Below, piece by piece: positions 48,901-59,769 of a stretch of 64,000 bases of DNA. This stretch comes from Polytrichum commune. Lineage: Eukaryota; Streptophyta; Polytrichopsida; Polytrichales; Polytrichaceae. How positions within the stretch are numbered: position 1 is the stretch's first letter; every line of letters starts with the position of its first letter. The translations under genes were made by a program, and so were the position numbers. The stretch lies in the NCBI GenBank assembly GCA_950295325.1, contig OX485806.1:54181169-54245168 (forward strand). The letters are read 5' to 3'. The notes under the pieces are model-generated. The model had not been told where the DNA came from. It did not search any database and worked only from the letters and a program-made list of their open reading frames with translations.

Positions 48901-50663
48901 CAGATCATTTGTAATATATACTTCTGGTCACTTGTTTGAATGCAGACTGTGCATGTTGACTCAATGTCAGGAGCCCCAACCACACTTTATGTTATAGAAA
49001 CTGATCGGGGCCTGACTTGGGAGGTATACACACTTTTTTATGTCGTTTGAGGTTTGAATTGTGCATATATCTGTCTAATTAATTTTTCTGTGAATGCTGC
49101 ACATTTAAATTCCTGAAAGAATTTTCTTGCATGAACTCAAAATTTTTTTTTTTGCCTGTTATTAAAATTCTAATGCAAGAATGTGCATGTAGTGAGGCCT
49201 CCATATGCTGATTTTGATTCGGTTGTTTCAGGCAGCTAGTGAGATACAAGCTACACATGCAGATAATTTAGACAATGCATTTTATCAGTCTAGACGAGAA
49301 TGGCTGGGCAGATCGCACTTTCTGCTTGCTGTTGAGAGGTGAATCAGCAATCCTGATCCTTGCAACTATTGCTAATTCTACTTGCCAAATCTTCTAGTGT
49401 TCTCACCAGTCTGTCACATGCTCATATGTCACATTATGCAGGTCTGGAGCAAATCCTAGATCATTTAGAATTTTCAGACCAGCCAGCGGTGAAGCTCCAA
49501 GGTATGAAATTGATCAATTATTCACCATCATGGAGAATATAGTTTATCTCATATTGGCCCCGGTTGACTAAATTCTGAAGCGATTATTCTGTTGATCACT
49601 GATGCCTTCTAAATTATTGCCTCAAAGGAATTTACATCAATCTTCTGAAGGACATACATGACTTACATACCTGTGCAATTTCCTAGTCTCTTTTTGAAAA
49701 GGGTTTGTGATGCTCTTTTAGGGAAATGTCTGCGACTGATTTGCATAGCAAGTATAGCAGGGTGTCATCACCAGCATTGGCCAAGGCAGGTTGGCTAGAA
49801 GATTACAACCTTTCAGCAGATCAAGTAAGAGACGTCCACAATTTGAGATCATTGTCTTTAAGTTGGATGTGTGGTCTATGATTCTCTGAATTGCGTTAAG
49901 CACTATGTTTTGAATTACACCAGAGATTAAGAAGTTCAAGTTTATATAAATATGATTTTGACTACTAGTATATTTACCAGACTAAGCATGAGTAGGCATA
50001 TATGGGATCTGTTGTTTGAGTATGAAGTTCTCACTGGGAACTGTTTATTGGTGGTAGTGCCTGCATGGATCAAAGTGCAAAGTAGGGTCTGGTTGTACAG
50101 TGGGCCGAAGAGTACAGCAGATGAACATTTTGGGCGGATTGATATTACCTGTTTGGGGGACTGTTGAGAAAGCACTCTCAAAACAGGTGCACTGTGTTGT
50201 AATTTTTTTTTGTTTTGGATGATGGGTTAACTGAAACTGTTTTAATGTACGATTCCTTCGCTGGGAACTGCATGTATGCTATTTTAAGTTCTTTATGTTT
50301 GTACTTCAAAATTAACGTATTTTGAAGGACTTAAGACGTGCTTTGAGAGAGTACATGTTATGCCATCAAGTTAACCATGAGTTCTCCTTCAATATTTCTT
50401 GGTTCTTATTGCTTAGACGCTCATAAGTATCTTGTTTACTGAAGCAACGTAAAATCCACAAGAGGTTGCGAGTGGTACGAGTGGAAACTGCAACTGAGGG
50501 CCGTCGAATTGTGGGCCTTCACATTCCGAATCCAGCAGTCCCTGCAGTTGTTTCAGGTCAGACCTATGTAGATGGCCTTGATTTCCCTTTTTTGTGTGAA
50601 GAATTGGGGCCTTATGTTTTTCAGATAAATAACCAGGAGGAGCTCTGCAATCGTATAGTGTGA
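33797..50663 (+). CDS. FGT1: Strawberry notch/FORGETTER1-type helicase, 30 exons
   Basis: Nuclear SNF2-like helicase co-regulator; in Arabidopsis FORGETTER1 works with chromatin remodellers in heat-stress memory. Exons: 33797-34270, 35856-35921, 36192-36365, 36601-36731, 36950-37026, 37420-37601, 38282-38359, 38615-38747, 39002-39062, 40624-40705, 40814-40942, 41790-41933, 42861-42960, 44445-44515, 44706-44878, 45048-45141, 45316-45413, 46669-46804, 46938-47044, 47220-47315, 47580-47667, 48011-48131, 48297-48423, 48550-48673, 48946-49023, 49232-49338, 49442-49501, 49722-49824, 50058-50186, 50445-50663. All junctions are GT..AG and phases agree, giving about 1,253 residues without a stop, close to Arabidopsis size. 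Domains: zinc ribbons 21-91, Walker A near 255-265, DECH 367-370, SAT near 406, PHD 627-671, GRTHR near 823, then the strawberry-notch C-terminal domain. Start: the ATG at 33,797 was chosen for spacing to the first zinc ribbon; in-frame ATGs also lie at 33,692 and 33,710. The last exon could instead be spliced at 50,557. Confidence 0.93.
36601..38747 (+). other. Exons 4-8: N-terminal helicase half
   Basis: Exon 4 carries the ATP-binding loop [20 protein letters not shown] (Walker A Lys about residue 262). Exon 5 gives [19 protein letters not shown]; exon 6 gives [12 protein letters not shown] and ends VFDE; exon 7 begins CHKAKN, so the DECH Walker B box is split by an intron. Exon 8 carries [16 protein letters not shown], the strawberry-notch form of the SAT motif. 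All catalytic-core residues expected of the family are present. Confidence 0.92.
36888..36942 (+). repeat. GT-rich and G14 run just before the exon 5 acceptor
   Basis: A (TG)n stretch, then GGTGGTGGTGGTG, then 14 consecutive G at 36,929-36,942. Only TTTGCAG separates the G run from exon 5 at 36,950, so this intron has almost no polypyrimidine tract. Runs of this kind can mutate quickly or be miscounted in sequencing. Confidence 0.9.
44492..44816 (+). other. PHD finger in exons 14-15
   Basis: CTVC (Cys 627, 630) in exon 14 and CMKC, HPAC and CYQC in exon 15 form a complete C4HC3 zinc-binding set (Cys 642 and 645, His 650, Cys 653, Cys 668 and 671), with Trp 666 before the last Cys pair as usual. 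An acidic [12 protein letters not shown] stretch precedes it. A PHD finger at this position separates the helicase halves in plant strawberry-notch proteins and is expected to contact histone tails. Confidence 0.9.
45316..47667 (+). other. Exons 17-21: C-terminal helicase half
   Basis: Exon 17 encodes [12 protein letters not shown], exon 18 encodes [20 protein letters not shown], exon 19 encodes [20 protein letters not shown] (Q-x2-G-R-x-H-R, helicase motif VI), exon 20 encodes [20 protein letters not shown] and exon 21 the [12 protein letters not shown] segment. These are the most conserved blocks of strawberry-notch proteins, and all are unbroken. Confidence 0.92.
45880..45990 (+). repeat. 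Intronic AT minisatellite and (TA)n microsatellite
   Basis: In intron 17 there are about three and a half copies of a 17-bp AATTCAATTAATCAAAT-like unit (45,880-45,940) followed by an uninterrupted (TA)n run of about 14 units at 45,960-45,987. Neither has coding meaning; both are likely length-polymorphic. Confidence 0.9.
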
Positions 50664-51780
50664 GGTGATACTAGAATGGATGTATCTGAAGGTTCACACT
50701 AGCATGCAAAATTCCGTTTGTTCTCAGCACATGTTCTGCACTGCCAGATTGGAGAAGCTGTACATTAAAGACATACTGGTTAGTTGTATGGACAACATGC
50801 ACCATCAGAAACATTACTGTATGGATTGTGTCCAACATGGCCCTCTGTCGAAACATCATGATGTTGTAGCAGCTGGAATACTGAAAGTGTGGGTTTATTA
50901 TGTACAGGATTAAATGGTCTCCATATCAAGCGACATGACGACTCAGGTGAATAGGCTCACTTTGGCACTTTCTTTGGAAAAGAGGGGAGAAGGGAGGAAG
51001 GAAGAGAGGAGAAAGTGGAAAGACAACGAAACTTGAACACTAGATATAGTCCCCTTCAATTAAAATGGTGCCTCTGAGGTGAAGATGGCTTTCTCAACTA
51101 ATAATGTAACTTATGACTAAAAGTGACACTTCCGGCTACTTTTTTCACTTTCAGAACATTTATGATAACTTCCCAGTGATCTGCAAAACGGTGAAGACCC
51201 CACAGAAAGAAAAAAAAATCTCTTATATCGGCCACAGAGAAATTAGTAAAGGAGCGTTTTATTATCCACTAGGGAGTTCCACTAATGTTGGATTGTTAGG
51301 TGAGAATGACCATGAAAGCAACTCTGCAATGTGCAAGTCTTCTATTGCCTGAGGGTTTTGTTTACCTTTTGTTGAATGCTCTATACATTCCTCGTCAAGC
51401 GGATAGATCCTAAATTAGCAAGCACAGGAGCAGATCCTGGGCTCATGGTTAGTCGTTTCCAGTATTGTGTTCCTGGCGCTGTTGATGGTTCCTGATGTGG
51501 CTCAGCCGTCTCGCTAGGACTCGTGAGCTGAAGGGCATAGCCATCAGCTTGCAGTTGGATGGGCCCAACCAATACATGGCCGGCAGGCCATGCCTGCAGC
51601 TAATGGTGGGCTCTAGGGGCAGGGCAGGCATTGAGGGGGCCAGGGCCAGGGTGGCTGCCGGTCCTCCATCCTTTCCGACAGCAAAATTTTCTTCCCTCGC
51701 GCACCACCCTTCTCCCTCAACCTTGTATGCAATAATGGGAAAGCCAAGTCCCCACACCACTTCACTAAGGGTCTGAGGGC
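50664..51780 (+). other. 3' flank of the helicase gene
   Basis: Probable 3' untranslated region followed by intergenic DNA up to the hAT element. I see no certain polyadenylation signal; AATAATGTAACTT near 51,100 is a weak candidate. The frames on both strands at 51,380-51,780 are GC-rich but show no motif I recognise. Confidence 0.45.
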
Positions 51781-51788
51781 CACCTAAG

Positions 51789-52870
51789 CAGTGCTCAAAA
51801 TTGAAGCCCTCATATGAATTTCATTTTGAAGGGCTCTGAAATTTCAGCATCTAGGACGTCAATGGAAAATTTTCAAAGAAATATAAAACTTATATTAAAA
51901 TTATGCATGATTTGCATGGTACATGCTTCTAGTACAATGAAATAATGGAGAATCAACTATCTAACTCCACCTCTTGAAGTGACAATGCCCTACGCTTGTT
52001 GGTTAGTGTAGCGGTTTTCCAAGTGTCAAAAATGCCATTCCAATCTATGAATTCAACTCCCAAACTATTTAGGCTAACCCTCATCAATGCATCAAGTGTG
52101 TCAAGGTTTAGACATGTTCTCCTTTCGCTCTTAACCCAATTCTGCTTTGAAAAACCACGCTCACAACTAGCAGTGCTAGTAGGGATCACAAGTATGGCTT
52201 GCCATAGCGACATTAGGGTTGGCCAATTGATCTTAAACTCTCGGTCACGGCCACAAAAAACCCAATCTTCATGCATACTTCGGTGTTGACAAGCTGAAGA
52301 TAACATCTCCACAAATTCGAGCAACTCCGCATTGGCTTGATCAACAAGAACAGAGCTCCACTTGAAATGTGTCACCAACTGGTTCAACCATTGCTCAGTT
52401 AAAGTGCCTTGATCCAATGCATCCATGGGATAGTGTTTTGGGTTGAAAAGCCTGGCCGCATTAAAAATGGGCAAATCGGGGAAGCCATCATTTAGTGAGT
52501 CAATAACCTTTTGGACGTATAGTCTACCAAGGGTGATGCAATCCTCCAATGAGCCCCCTACATCACACCCATGCATAGAGTCATAGTGCAAAGTATGCAC
52601 TTTCTCACAACCAAACGTATCAACATACAATTCCCATCTGGACTAATTCCCATCTGGATCTGAGATCTGGAGCCCAAAGTTAAACAACCGGAGTTAAACG
52701 GCTACTTGAGATGATGAACAATACTTGAAGGGTACTATTCATCCAACATTTCAAGTGAAGGGAGCACTTAGACATGAGGATAATGTTTTGAAGGGATGTT
52801 TTCCTTGAGGTATTTTTTGAAGTCCCAAAACCCATTTGAAGGGCACTGAAGACTTCAATTTTGAGCATTG
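51789..52870 (-). mobile_element. Short hAT element with intact ends
   Basis: Begins CAGTGCTCAAAATTGAAG and ends CTTCAATTTTGAGCATTG; the terminal inverted repeats match at 17 of 18 positions. The octamer CACCTAAG lies immediately outside both ends (51,781-51,788 and 52,871-52,878), a perfect 8-bp target duplication. Further GAAGGGC(A/T)CTGAA subterminal copies sit inside both ends. At 1,082 bp it is an internal-deletion derivative that keeps only the C-terminal transposase region. Confidence 0.9.
51953..52630 (-). pseudogene. C-terminal fragment of a ZNF862-like hAT transposase
   Basis: A single open frame of 225 codons. Its second half reads WPTLMSLWQAILVIPTSTAS, then CERGFSKQNWVKSERRTCLN and LDTLDALMRVSL, the hAT dimerisation domain in the form seen in KRAB/ZNF862-like transposases (ST.S.ERGFS..N.VK...R..L...L..LM). 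The N-terminal zinc finger and the catalytic domain are missing, so it is a truncated relic. No stop interrupts the surviving part, which suggests that the insertion is not very old. Confidence 0.88.
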
Positions 52871-52878
52871 CACCTAAG

Positions 52879-55800
52879 AGAGGCCATGCTAATAAGCTAA
52901 TGAATGCCTAATCTGAGAGGAACCTTCCAAACCTATCTAGACTAATTCCCATATGGGATGGACCACATTTGACCATTTAATTTTCTATCCTCACTCTTCC
53001 AACCCTAGAGTAACACAAATACCCAACTAATCCTTGCTCCAAAGATACCCTTATCATTTCATTTTCAGCAAGGTCGACCTTTGATTCTGCATTATCTTGA
53101 TGTTTGTGCCCAAATTGCTTTGGAATTTCTTTGAGTAATTGCACGACGACCATAGTGGAAGAACTACAGAAAATATATTCCTCCAACCCTCTCATAACAC
53201 AAAAAACCAACACATTCATTTTTGCACGGCAGGTGCCAATGGCATTTCAATTCGTCAAGCTTGACCAACGACTCTTCAGATCAAGAGCAATAAATCATGT
53301 TGTCTAAAGTGATGTTTGTCTAAAACCGAACAGATTCATTTTCGCACCAAAGGTGGCATCACCAAGAGTGTTTGCATTTCACTAAAGTGGACTAAAGAAT
53401 GTGTTGAAAATTTATTTTTCTTTTGAAGGTTCTCTTTGCTTCAACCCTACATGTTCACTACCATAGTGCATTGTCAAGCTTGAGGCTATGTGAGGCATGG
53501 AGGATGGGCACAATGAAGCATTAAATGGGTAAGTAGGCATTAAATACCCGATTGTAGAACATCCCATAGGGGATCTACTTTGCATAAGTTTGGAAGGTTG
53601 GGGCCAGGTTGAAGTCACTAGGACGAGATGGGTGGATGAAATCTCCCCAGAGGTCATCCGTTTGGAGCCGTGGAACCCACCCTAGGCTCTGACATTCCCC
53701 AAGAATAGCTCATAGGGGGGTGTTTAACATCCCACAAACCAACCCTCTGGATGATATAACTTATATGTAGCAATTAGGACAAAACAACTTAGCAAATGGA
53801 AGCACATTGCCATAATAGAAATAAAAACTCACTTCAACATGAATATAGTAGGCAATTTCTTCACAACATGTACTAGTTTTTAATGCCATCCTATAGAGAT
53901 GCTTGACTAGGCCACATGGTAGTTGCAAAACAAGCATTTTAAAATATTATTCCATTTTTTTCTAGCCTTTTCCCATCCCATTCTACTCCATAGGCCACCT
54001 CTTATAATGTTACTTTGTCCGTGCTACAAACCCTATAAATTAGTCATGAACCTTAATTAGTCCACAAGAGCCCACAACACTCATAACCATAGTGCATCCA
54101 ACCATGTCTCTTGAAGTCCTTAACTTTATTAATTTTCACTGACTCTTTCTAGAGCTTGACACACCCATTGTGAGCCCTCCCTTGCCACTCACCATATTTA
54201 ATGCCAACCTCCCAATGCAAATACTTTATCAATAAAGCAAGTCATGTACTAAACTCATGTGACCCTGTTGTGAGCAATTTACAAACTCCACAAACATTGT
54301 TCACCAATGCATTGGTGGGGGAATCGTCTCAACAAATTTATCTTCTGGGTCTCATCTAATTTGTCTTCTGGGCCTTGCTCGTTTTACTGGCTCAAATGTA
54401 GATGAACACATGACAGGATTTTGCAATGCAGGAATTTCTTCACTGCAAATCAAGAAGCTCAAGCAGCCCAACTGCTGCTTTGGAGAGGAAATAAGGAGGT
54501 GTTGAACTTGAAGGGGCAGAGCAATTGAGTGGGGATACCTCGTCAGATGATACAGAAAATTCTGATATTGGTAAAGATTCAAAGATGGAAAGGTAATTGG
54601 AAACGTTGGGAAGAGGCCATAAGAAAAGTAAGGCCGCGTTGTCTGGTCATAAAACGCGGAATCAGAGAATTCGAAATCCTCAATCAAGAATTGTAAGTCG
54701 AAATCAAGAAAGGGTAAGGTATCTTGCTACTGATGAAAGTGCAAGACCCCGGGTGATTGAATGGAACCACATGTGCCTCTGCTCATGGAAGTTTGCATTG
54801 TCATCGTTCAGTAATAACATTCGCCCTTGTGCTTGCCCATCTAACACCTTCAGGAATATCATTATGGCCTCGGATTGCAGCCTTTGCAATCACTTTATTT
54901 TTCTCTTGAACTACCCACCCTCGATTCAATGACAGATGATATGATGATGCTTGTCAATGAACAACATTGCCTAACACCCTTTCTTAGCAAACCACGCCCC
55001 ACAAAAAATTGCATATACTTTGTTAATCTCGATGTGTGCGCACTCCAACTTGTGGTTAATTTTTCAGGTATGTTGCACATGACTGGATGATAGGACCAAT
55101 CCTTTGGCTTAGCTTTCACTTTGCTTTCCTCTAGTGGAAGGTAATGTGTTCGAATGGGCATGGTCAAGTTGTACATGAATCATGGACCTAGTTCTCAAGT
55201 TCCATGCCAAAATTGTCCTTGACCGTAAGGTGGTTATAATGAGGATGACAACACATCATGTCCAAAATCTTCGACTTATAGTCAGTTTTCATAAGCTTCT
55301 TGGCATCATTTTTTTTTTGGTATGCCATGTTTGGAACCTTACGCACCTTTGTAGGCTATCACACCGGAGTTACTATCTTCCGACATGTTTGTGGATGTCT
55401 AAATTGGGTGAAATTGGGTAAAAGCAAAGGCTCCAAAGGATTGATCAAAGGATCACATTTCATCATGTTAACTGTGGCCTATGTGTAAATTTCCACCCAT
55501 ATGAAATATGAAGGGTCTCCAATCTGCTAGCAATGTTGAATGAATTCTTGCCGCCCCCAAATTTTTTTTCAAGGGGTTGCCTCTGAAACCAATGTCCAAC
55601 TCTTTGAGCTCTTTTGTGATCCAAGCTATAGATTGTAAGATGACCTATGACGAAAAATCACCTTGAAGGAAAGGAGGTTGGAAAAGTGCCAAATGAGGTG
55701 GGAAACTCTCTCTATATATATACACTCCCCGCCTTGTCCTACCAATTGATTTGACTGGCCGTTTGTTTGTGGCCATTTGATCAACATAATAACTATTTAA

Positions 55801-56230
55801 CAATCATGACGGCCTCGAAGATCCCATGCCATAATAGGTTGACTGTCAACTCGTCATGATGTGAGAACACGAGTAGTCACCATGGCGGGTTGACGGGTCT
55901 TGCACTACAAGGAAGGAGGGCCACTTTGACATGTGGCCCATGACATAAAAAACTATCATGTTGGAGTTTTGAGCTCCGCGCTCGAGTTTTGAGCTTCATG
56001 ACATATTTTTTACATGTGTGGGAGTTGTATCACTTTAATGTCATGCAAAAGGTTTGTGAAGGAATGTTCTATCTTTATTTAGTTTTATAGATCTTTTAGC
56101 TAGATCTAGACCTAGATATGAGTCACTTTCTTCATTAATTACTAAGGTAGGAGAGAGGCAATTACCGCATACAAGTGTATCTTTCATTCATCCGACATTA
56201 AAGCATTGTAATAGTACATCATAAATAATA
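52879..56230. other. Intergenic DNA, no gene identified
   Basis: No recognisable protein domain. At about 54,500-54,710 a coding-like stretch reads LSGDTSSDDTENSDIGKDS up to a possible GT donor, then HKKSKAALSGHKTRNQRIRN; it has an exon-like look (acidic then basic low-complexity residues) but no partner exons I can identify. 55,715-55,730 is a short CT/AT run. The rest is AT-rich, probably old transposon debris. Confidence 0.45.
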
Positions 56231-56670
56231 AATTCTATATATTTCATAGTAAATAGTAAATAATATATTACAAACAATATAAACAATAACAATCCATAAA
56301 TAATAGAGTATATACTTTAAATAGTAAAGTATAAAGAATAAAGAATAGTCCATAAATAATATACACTATAAATAATAATAATAATAATATACGGTAAATA
56401 ATAAATGATATAATATTAAAAGTAAATCATAAACATAATACCGTAAATAGTAAATAATAATCTATAAAAAATAAATAGTAGGCAGTAAACATTAAACATT
56501 AAATAATAGATAGTAAATAGAAAATAATAGAAAATAATGGGAAAAAACAATAAATAGTGGGAAATAAATAATAAATAGTAGATAGTTAATATTAGGCAAT
56601 AAATATTATACAATAAATAGTAAAAAGAAGAAAATAAATTATATACAATAAATAATAGGTAGTAGAGAGA
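56231..56670. repeat. AT-rich simple-sequence block (AATAAATAGTA-like)
   Basis: About 440 bp composed almost only of irregular AATAATA, AAATAGTA and ATAAATAAT words without a fixed period. Cryptically simple DNA; the minus-strand frame across it is low-complexity artefact. Confidence 0.88.
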
Positions 56671-56727
56671 AAATAGTGGCCTTAGTCTAGAAAGGTTTGA
56701 AGCACTCCGTATATATCATGTGTGATG

Positions 56728-56792
56728 TGATGACTTAGTGGCTAAGGCACATGCGTGGATGCCACAAGGTGTAAGGTTCGAATCCCTTGGCC
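56728..56792 (+). ncRNA. tRNA-like fragment (possible SINE head)
   Basis: TGACTTAGTGGCTAAGGC (56,731-56,748) resembles an RNA polymerase III A box and GGTTCGAATCC (56,775-56,785) is a perfect B box and T-loop, spaced as in a tRNA gene. The acceptor stem does not close and no normal anticodon arm can be drawn, so it is not a functional tRNA. A tRNA-derived SINE or an old tRNA pseudogene is likely. Confidence 0.5.
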
Positions 56793-57884
56793 GCCACGCC
56801 TTTGACCTTGCCCCATCGGTGAGTGGTAGGTTGAAGGTTATACCTAATTGGGAGGTTTAGAAGGTGCAGACCTACCAACCATATATAATTTTTAATGAGA
56901 TTTATATAAATATTAAATTAAATTAAATTACCTCTGAAATTTACCCATAATCATAATGTACCGCCGCGGTAAAAATTACTTGCTAAAACCACGACATGGT
57001 TATGACATCCCGTTTGTGATAGATAATAGGACTCGTCCCGGATGATAGTATGTCCACAGTGGCTGCAACTTTCATGATATGTGTGTTGGTTGCAGTAAAG
57101 TGTTGATTTACTATCCTTGTGATGTAGAAAAAAATCCCTTTTCCTAGTAGTGTTGGCTATGTGGACTAGGTCGTCATGTCTAACCCAATTTAGAGGTTGA
57201 CTTGGTGTTGACAAATGGGATTGAACCCACTACACAATACACGGTTGATCAAGCAAGTCAACCAACCTTGGTTAGTGTGTCAGGTGATCTAGGTATCCTA
57301 ATTAGCAGACCGACATGGTAGATGACTGGTAGGATCGACGGATCGACATGTCATGTTTACCCAATTACATAGTACGCAGTTAACCTAGTGAGTCAACCAA
57401 TCTGTGCTATGTGTGTCAGGTTGACAAACCAAGTCAACATGTATATCCTAATTGGTAGGTTGACACACAGTCCGGGGAGTTTTATACAAAAATCGGTACA
57501 TTTCCGATCTTTTATAAAGACATTCGGGTTTTTATTTTTTTGCTCGGAAGCTACCTAAATCCAAAAAAAATTCTCAGTTAAAAACCGATATTTAACTTTA
57601 TCATTCGGTAATTTTCTGACTTTTTGAATTTCATTTCGGTATGTTTCCGAAGATTTGTATTGTATGTCGGATTTTGTTTTTAAATATTGTAAAAAAAATT
57701 TGGTGTTATACTTTTAAAGGGGTGAATTTGTGTTGATAGAAAATCTAAGTATCCTTGGAAGAATTTGAACCTTGCCAAGCCCCCACCAACTTGGGGCCAA
57801 GGCTTTAGCCTTTAAAATATATATAAATCCAAAAAGGTTCATACATTATTTAGAGGCTAGTTAGTACAACAATACATGCAACTT

Positions 57885-58250
57885 TTAAACATCCTTATCC
57901 TCAGAATTAGAAAACATAATCGAAATAATCGAATAAGATGCATCACTTGCAGAAGACACATAACGTGAAGAATTAGCATATAAAAACCGGTATTTGGTTC
58001 CAGTTTTCCACAAAGGAATTACCTCTTCAATGATATTATCAAAATTTTCATCTGATCCCTCTAAAGTAATTCTAAGCATAGCTTTCAAATTTTTACTTCC
58101 AAGTTTGTTTCTTACTCGTGTTTTTATTAAATTTTGGACACTAAACGCCCTTTCACAAGTGGATGTTGATACACATTGTACTCTAGCCAAATCAGCAAGG
58201 ACAAACAAATTAGGATATCGGGTTTGCAAAGAATGATTCCATGTGATCAT
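57885..58250 (-). pseudogene. hAT transposase C-terminal fragment
   Basis: 121 codons: RYPNLFVLADLARVQCVSTS, then TCERAFSVQNLIKTRVRNKL and LKAMLRITLEG. This is the hAT dimerisation domain (ST.TCERAFS..N.IK...R..L....L..ML), related to but clearly different from the fragment at 51,953-52,630. Everything upstream of it is lost. Confidence 0.82.
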
Positions 58251-58324
58251 GCCCCATTAATCTCTACAAGTCTTATCTTCCCATTCAGTGGTGGCTTGCA
58301 ATTTGAAAGTTAGAAATTCATGCT

Positions 58325-58520
58325 AGAAATTCACCCTGGACCTCCGAAACAGATGTCTCCAACTGGATCGCAGTGGATCGCCGCACCGAACTAGACCTCC
58401 AAACTGGACCTTCACCCTGGACCTCCGAAACAGATGTCACCAACTGGATCGCTGGTGGATCGCCGCACCGAACTGGACCTCCGAAACAGATGTCTCCAAC
58501 TAGATCGCAGGTGGATGCAG
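58325..58520. repeat. Tandem repeat of a 60-80 bp unit
   Basis: The phrase CTGGACCTCCGAAACAGATG followed by TCTCCAACTGGATCGC starts near 58,335, 58,416 and 58,475, that is with steps of about 81 and 60 bp. GTGGATCGCCGCACCGAACT separates the units. It lies inside the decayed hAT element and generates small frames on both strands. Confidence 0.85.
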
Positions 58521-59039
58521 AAACAAACAGAAGCGGAAGAGCAGTAGTGAAAGAGCACAAAGAAAAATCCCAGTAGAGGAATGAGAGGAGTGAGATACTT
58601 TGCACAAGGGACTCAAACTCCTTATACTCGTGAGAGAGGGTCCTTGGGTGCTTAGAGCCTCCAAACCCTAATCGGCCCAGTGAACGGAACCAACCCTAAA
58701 TTAATTAGCCTCCATGGTTCTTGACCTTATTAGTCATGACTCTAGTATAACCCTAGTAGAAATTTCCGCCCTATCCCTACTCCCTTCGGCTACTTGCCTA
58801 AAATTTAAAAATTGGATCGGTAAATATCCTAAAATATGATGCCTCAACCGGCTATATTGCCGATCTTTTCTCATTTGAACCGGTCAATTTCCGACCTTAA
58901 CAATTTTAAGTCGGTTTCTCGTCCGAATGATTGCGAACTCATTCGGAAATCTCCAAAAAATTTCGGCTAGCTCGTAACTAAAGTTCGGTACTCCCCGTTC
59001 ATTGGGTTGACAATCTAGGTGCACATGTTTATCCTAATT

Positions 59040-59480
59040 AGCAAGTCAACATGTCGCTAATGAACAATCAAGTGTTGGATTGAATGACATGTTCCCCCAT
59101 CATGCCAACCAGTCAACTTGACTTGCCTACAAAGGGCGGTCAACACGTAATGTCGGCCGGTGGCTAGTCTTGACAACTAGTGTGCTCGTCATTGCAACCA
59201 ACTGGTGGCAGGGTTGTCTATCGCGACGTCATGACGGGGTCGTGCCGTCGTGCCGTCATGACGCATCGTGTCGGGTCGGACCCCTCCGTCACGACACAAT
59301 AGGCTCCTCGTAGGGTCAAACTAGGGTCAACCTAGTAGGGTGGGTAAAATACTTACCTTCTTGCCAAGGTGGCATCCTATGTGGCAAAAAATGCCGACGT
59401 GGATGTGCATATTTCCCTTGGCATGTAAACCATTTTGCCATTGTGTTTATCATTTTGTTAAAATCAAAGTAATAAAATAT
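59040..59480. other. Intergenic stretch with CGTCATGACG words
   Basis: No gene. At about 59,222-59,300 the sequence repeats CGTCATGACG and GTCGTGCCGTCGTGCCGTC, a short cluster of palindromic, CpG-rich words that stands out from the AT-rich surroundings. Confidence 0.5.
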
Positions 59481-59496
59481 TACTAAGGAGGGTGTA

Positions 59497-59700
59497 GGTC
59501 GGACGGCGGAGATGGTCGGACGGGGGGAACGGGTGGGGAGCGCGGGCGGACGTGTGGGAACGCGGGGGAACGTGGGGTCGGACGGGGGTGAGGGTCGGGT
59601 GGGGGGGGGGGGCAGACGGGGGGAGGGTCGGGTGGGAGGGTCGGACGGGGGGTCGGACGGGGGGGAGGGTCGGACGGGAGGGAACGTAGGGAACGGGTTA
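59497..59700 (+). other. Extreme G-rich block with quadruplex potential
   Basis: About 200 bp made of GGTCGGACGGGG, GGAGGGTCGGGTGGG and similar words, including one run of 12 G near 59,601-59,612. The + strand is strongly G-rich and almost free of runs of C. Many sets of four G3+ tracts separated by short loops are present, the textbook pattern for G-quadruplexes. It lies immediately beyond the copia terminal repeat. The open frames on both strands are compositional. Confidence 0.85.
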
Positions 59701-59769
59701 GGGAACATGTTAATGGGCTAAGGGAGCGGGGTTAGTGTCGCAACCCTTGCTAGGTCCCTTAACAATCTT

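Larger units (their letters stand above)
57473..59006 (-). mobile_element. Decayed hAT element (approximate limits)
   Basis: Both flanks of the transposase fragment carry clustered TCGGTA/TTTCCGA words in opposite orientation (about 57,493-57,680 and 58,815-58,995), typical subterminal repeats. The outermost candidates are CCGGGGAGT on the left and ACTCCCCG on the right. I did not find an 8-bp target duplication, so the ends are estimates. Confidence 0.5.

Noticed and set aside
51381-51776. Overlapping GC-rich frames on both strands upstream of the short hAT element
   Set aside because: No domain recognised and both strands are equally open, so composition explains them.
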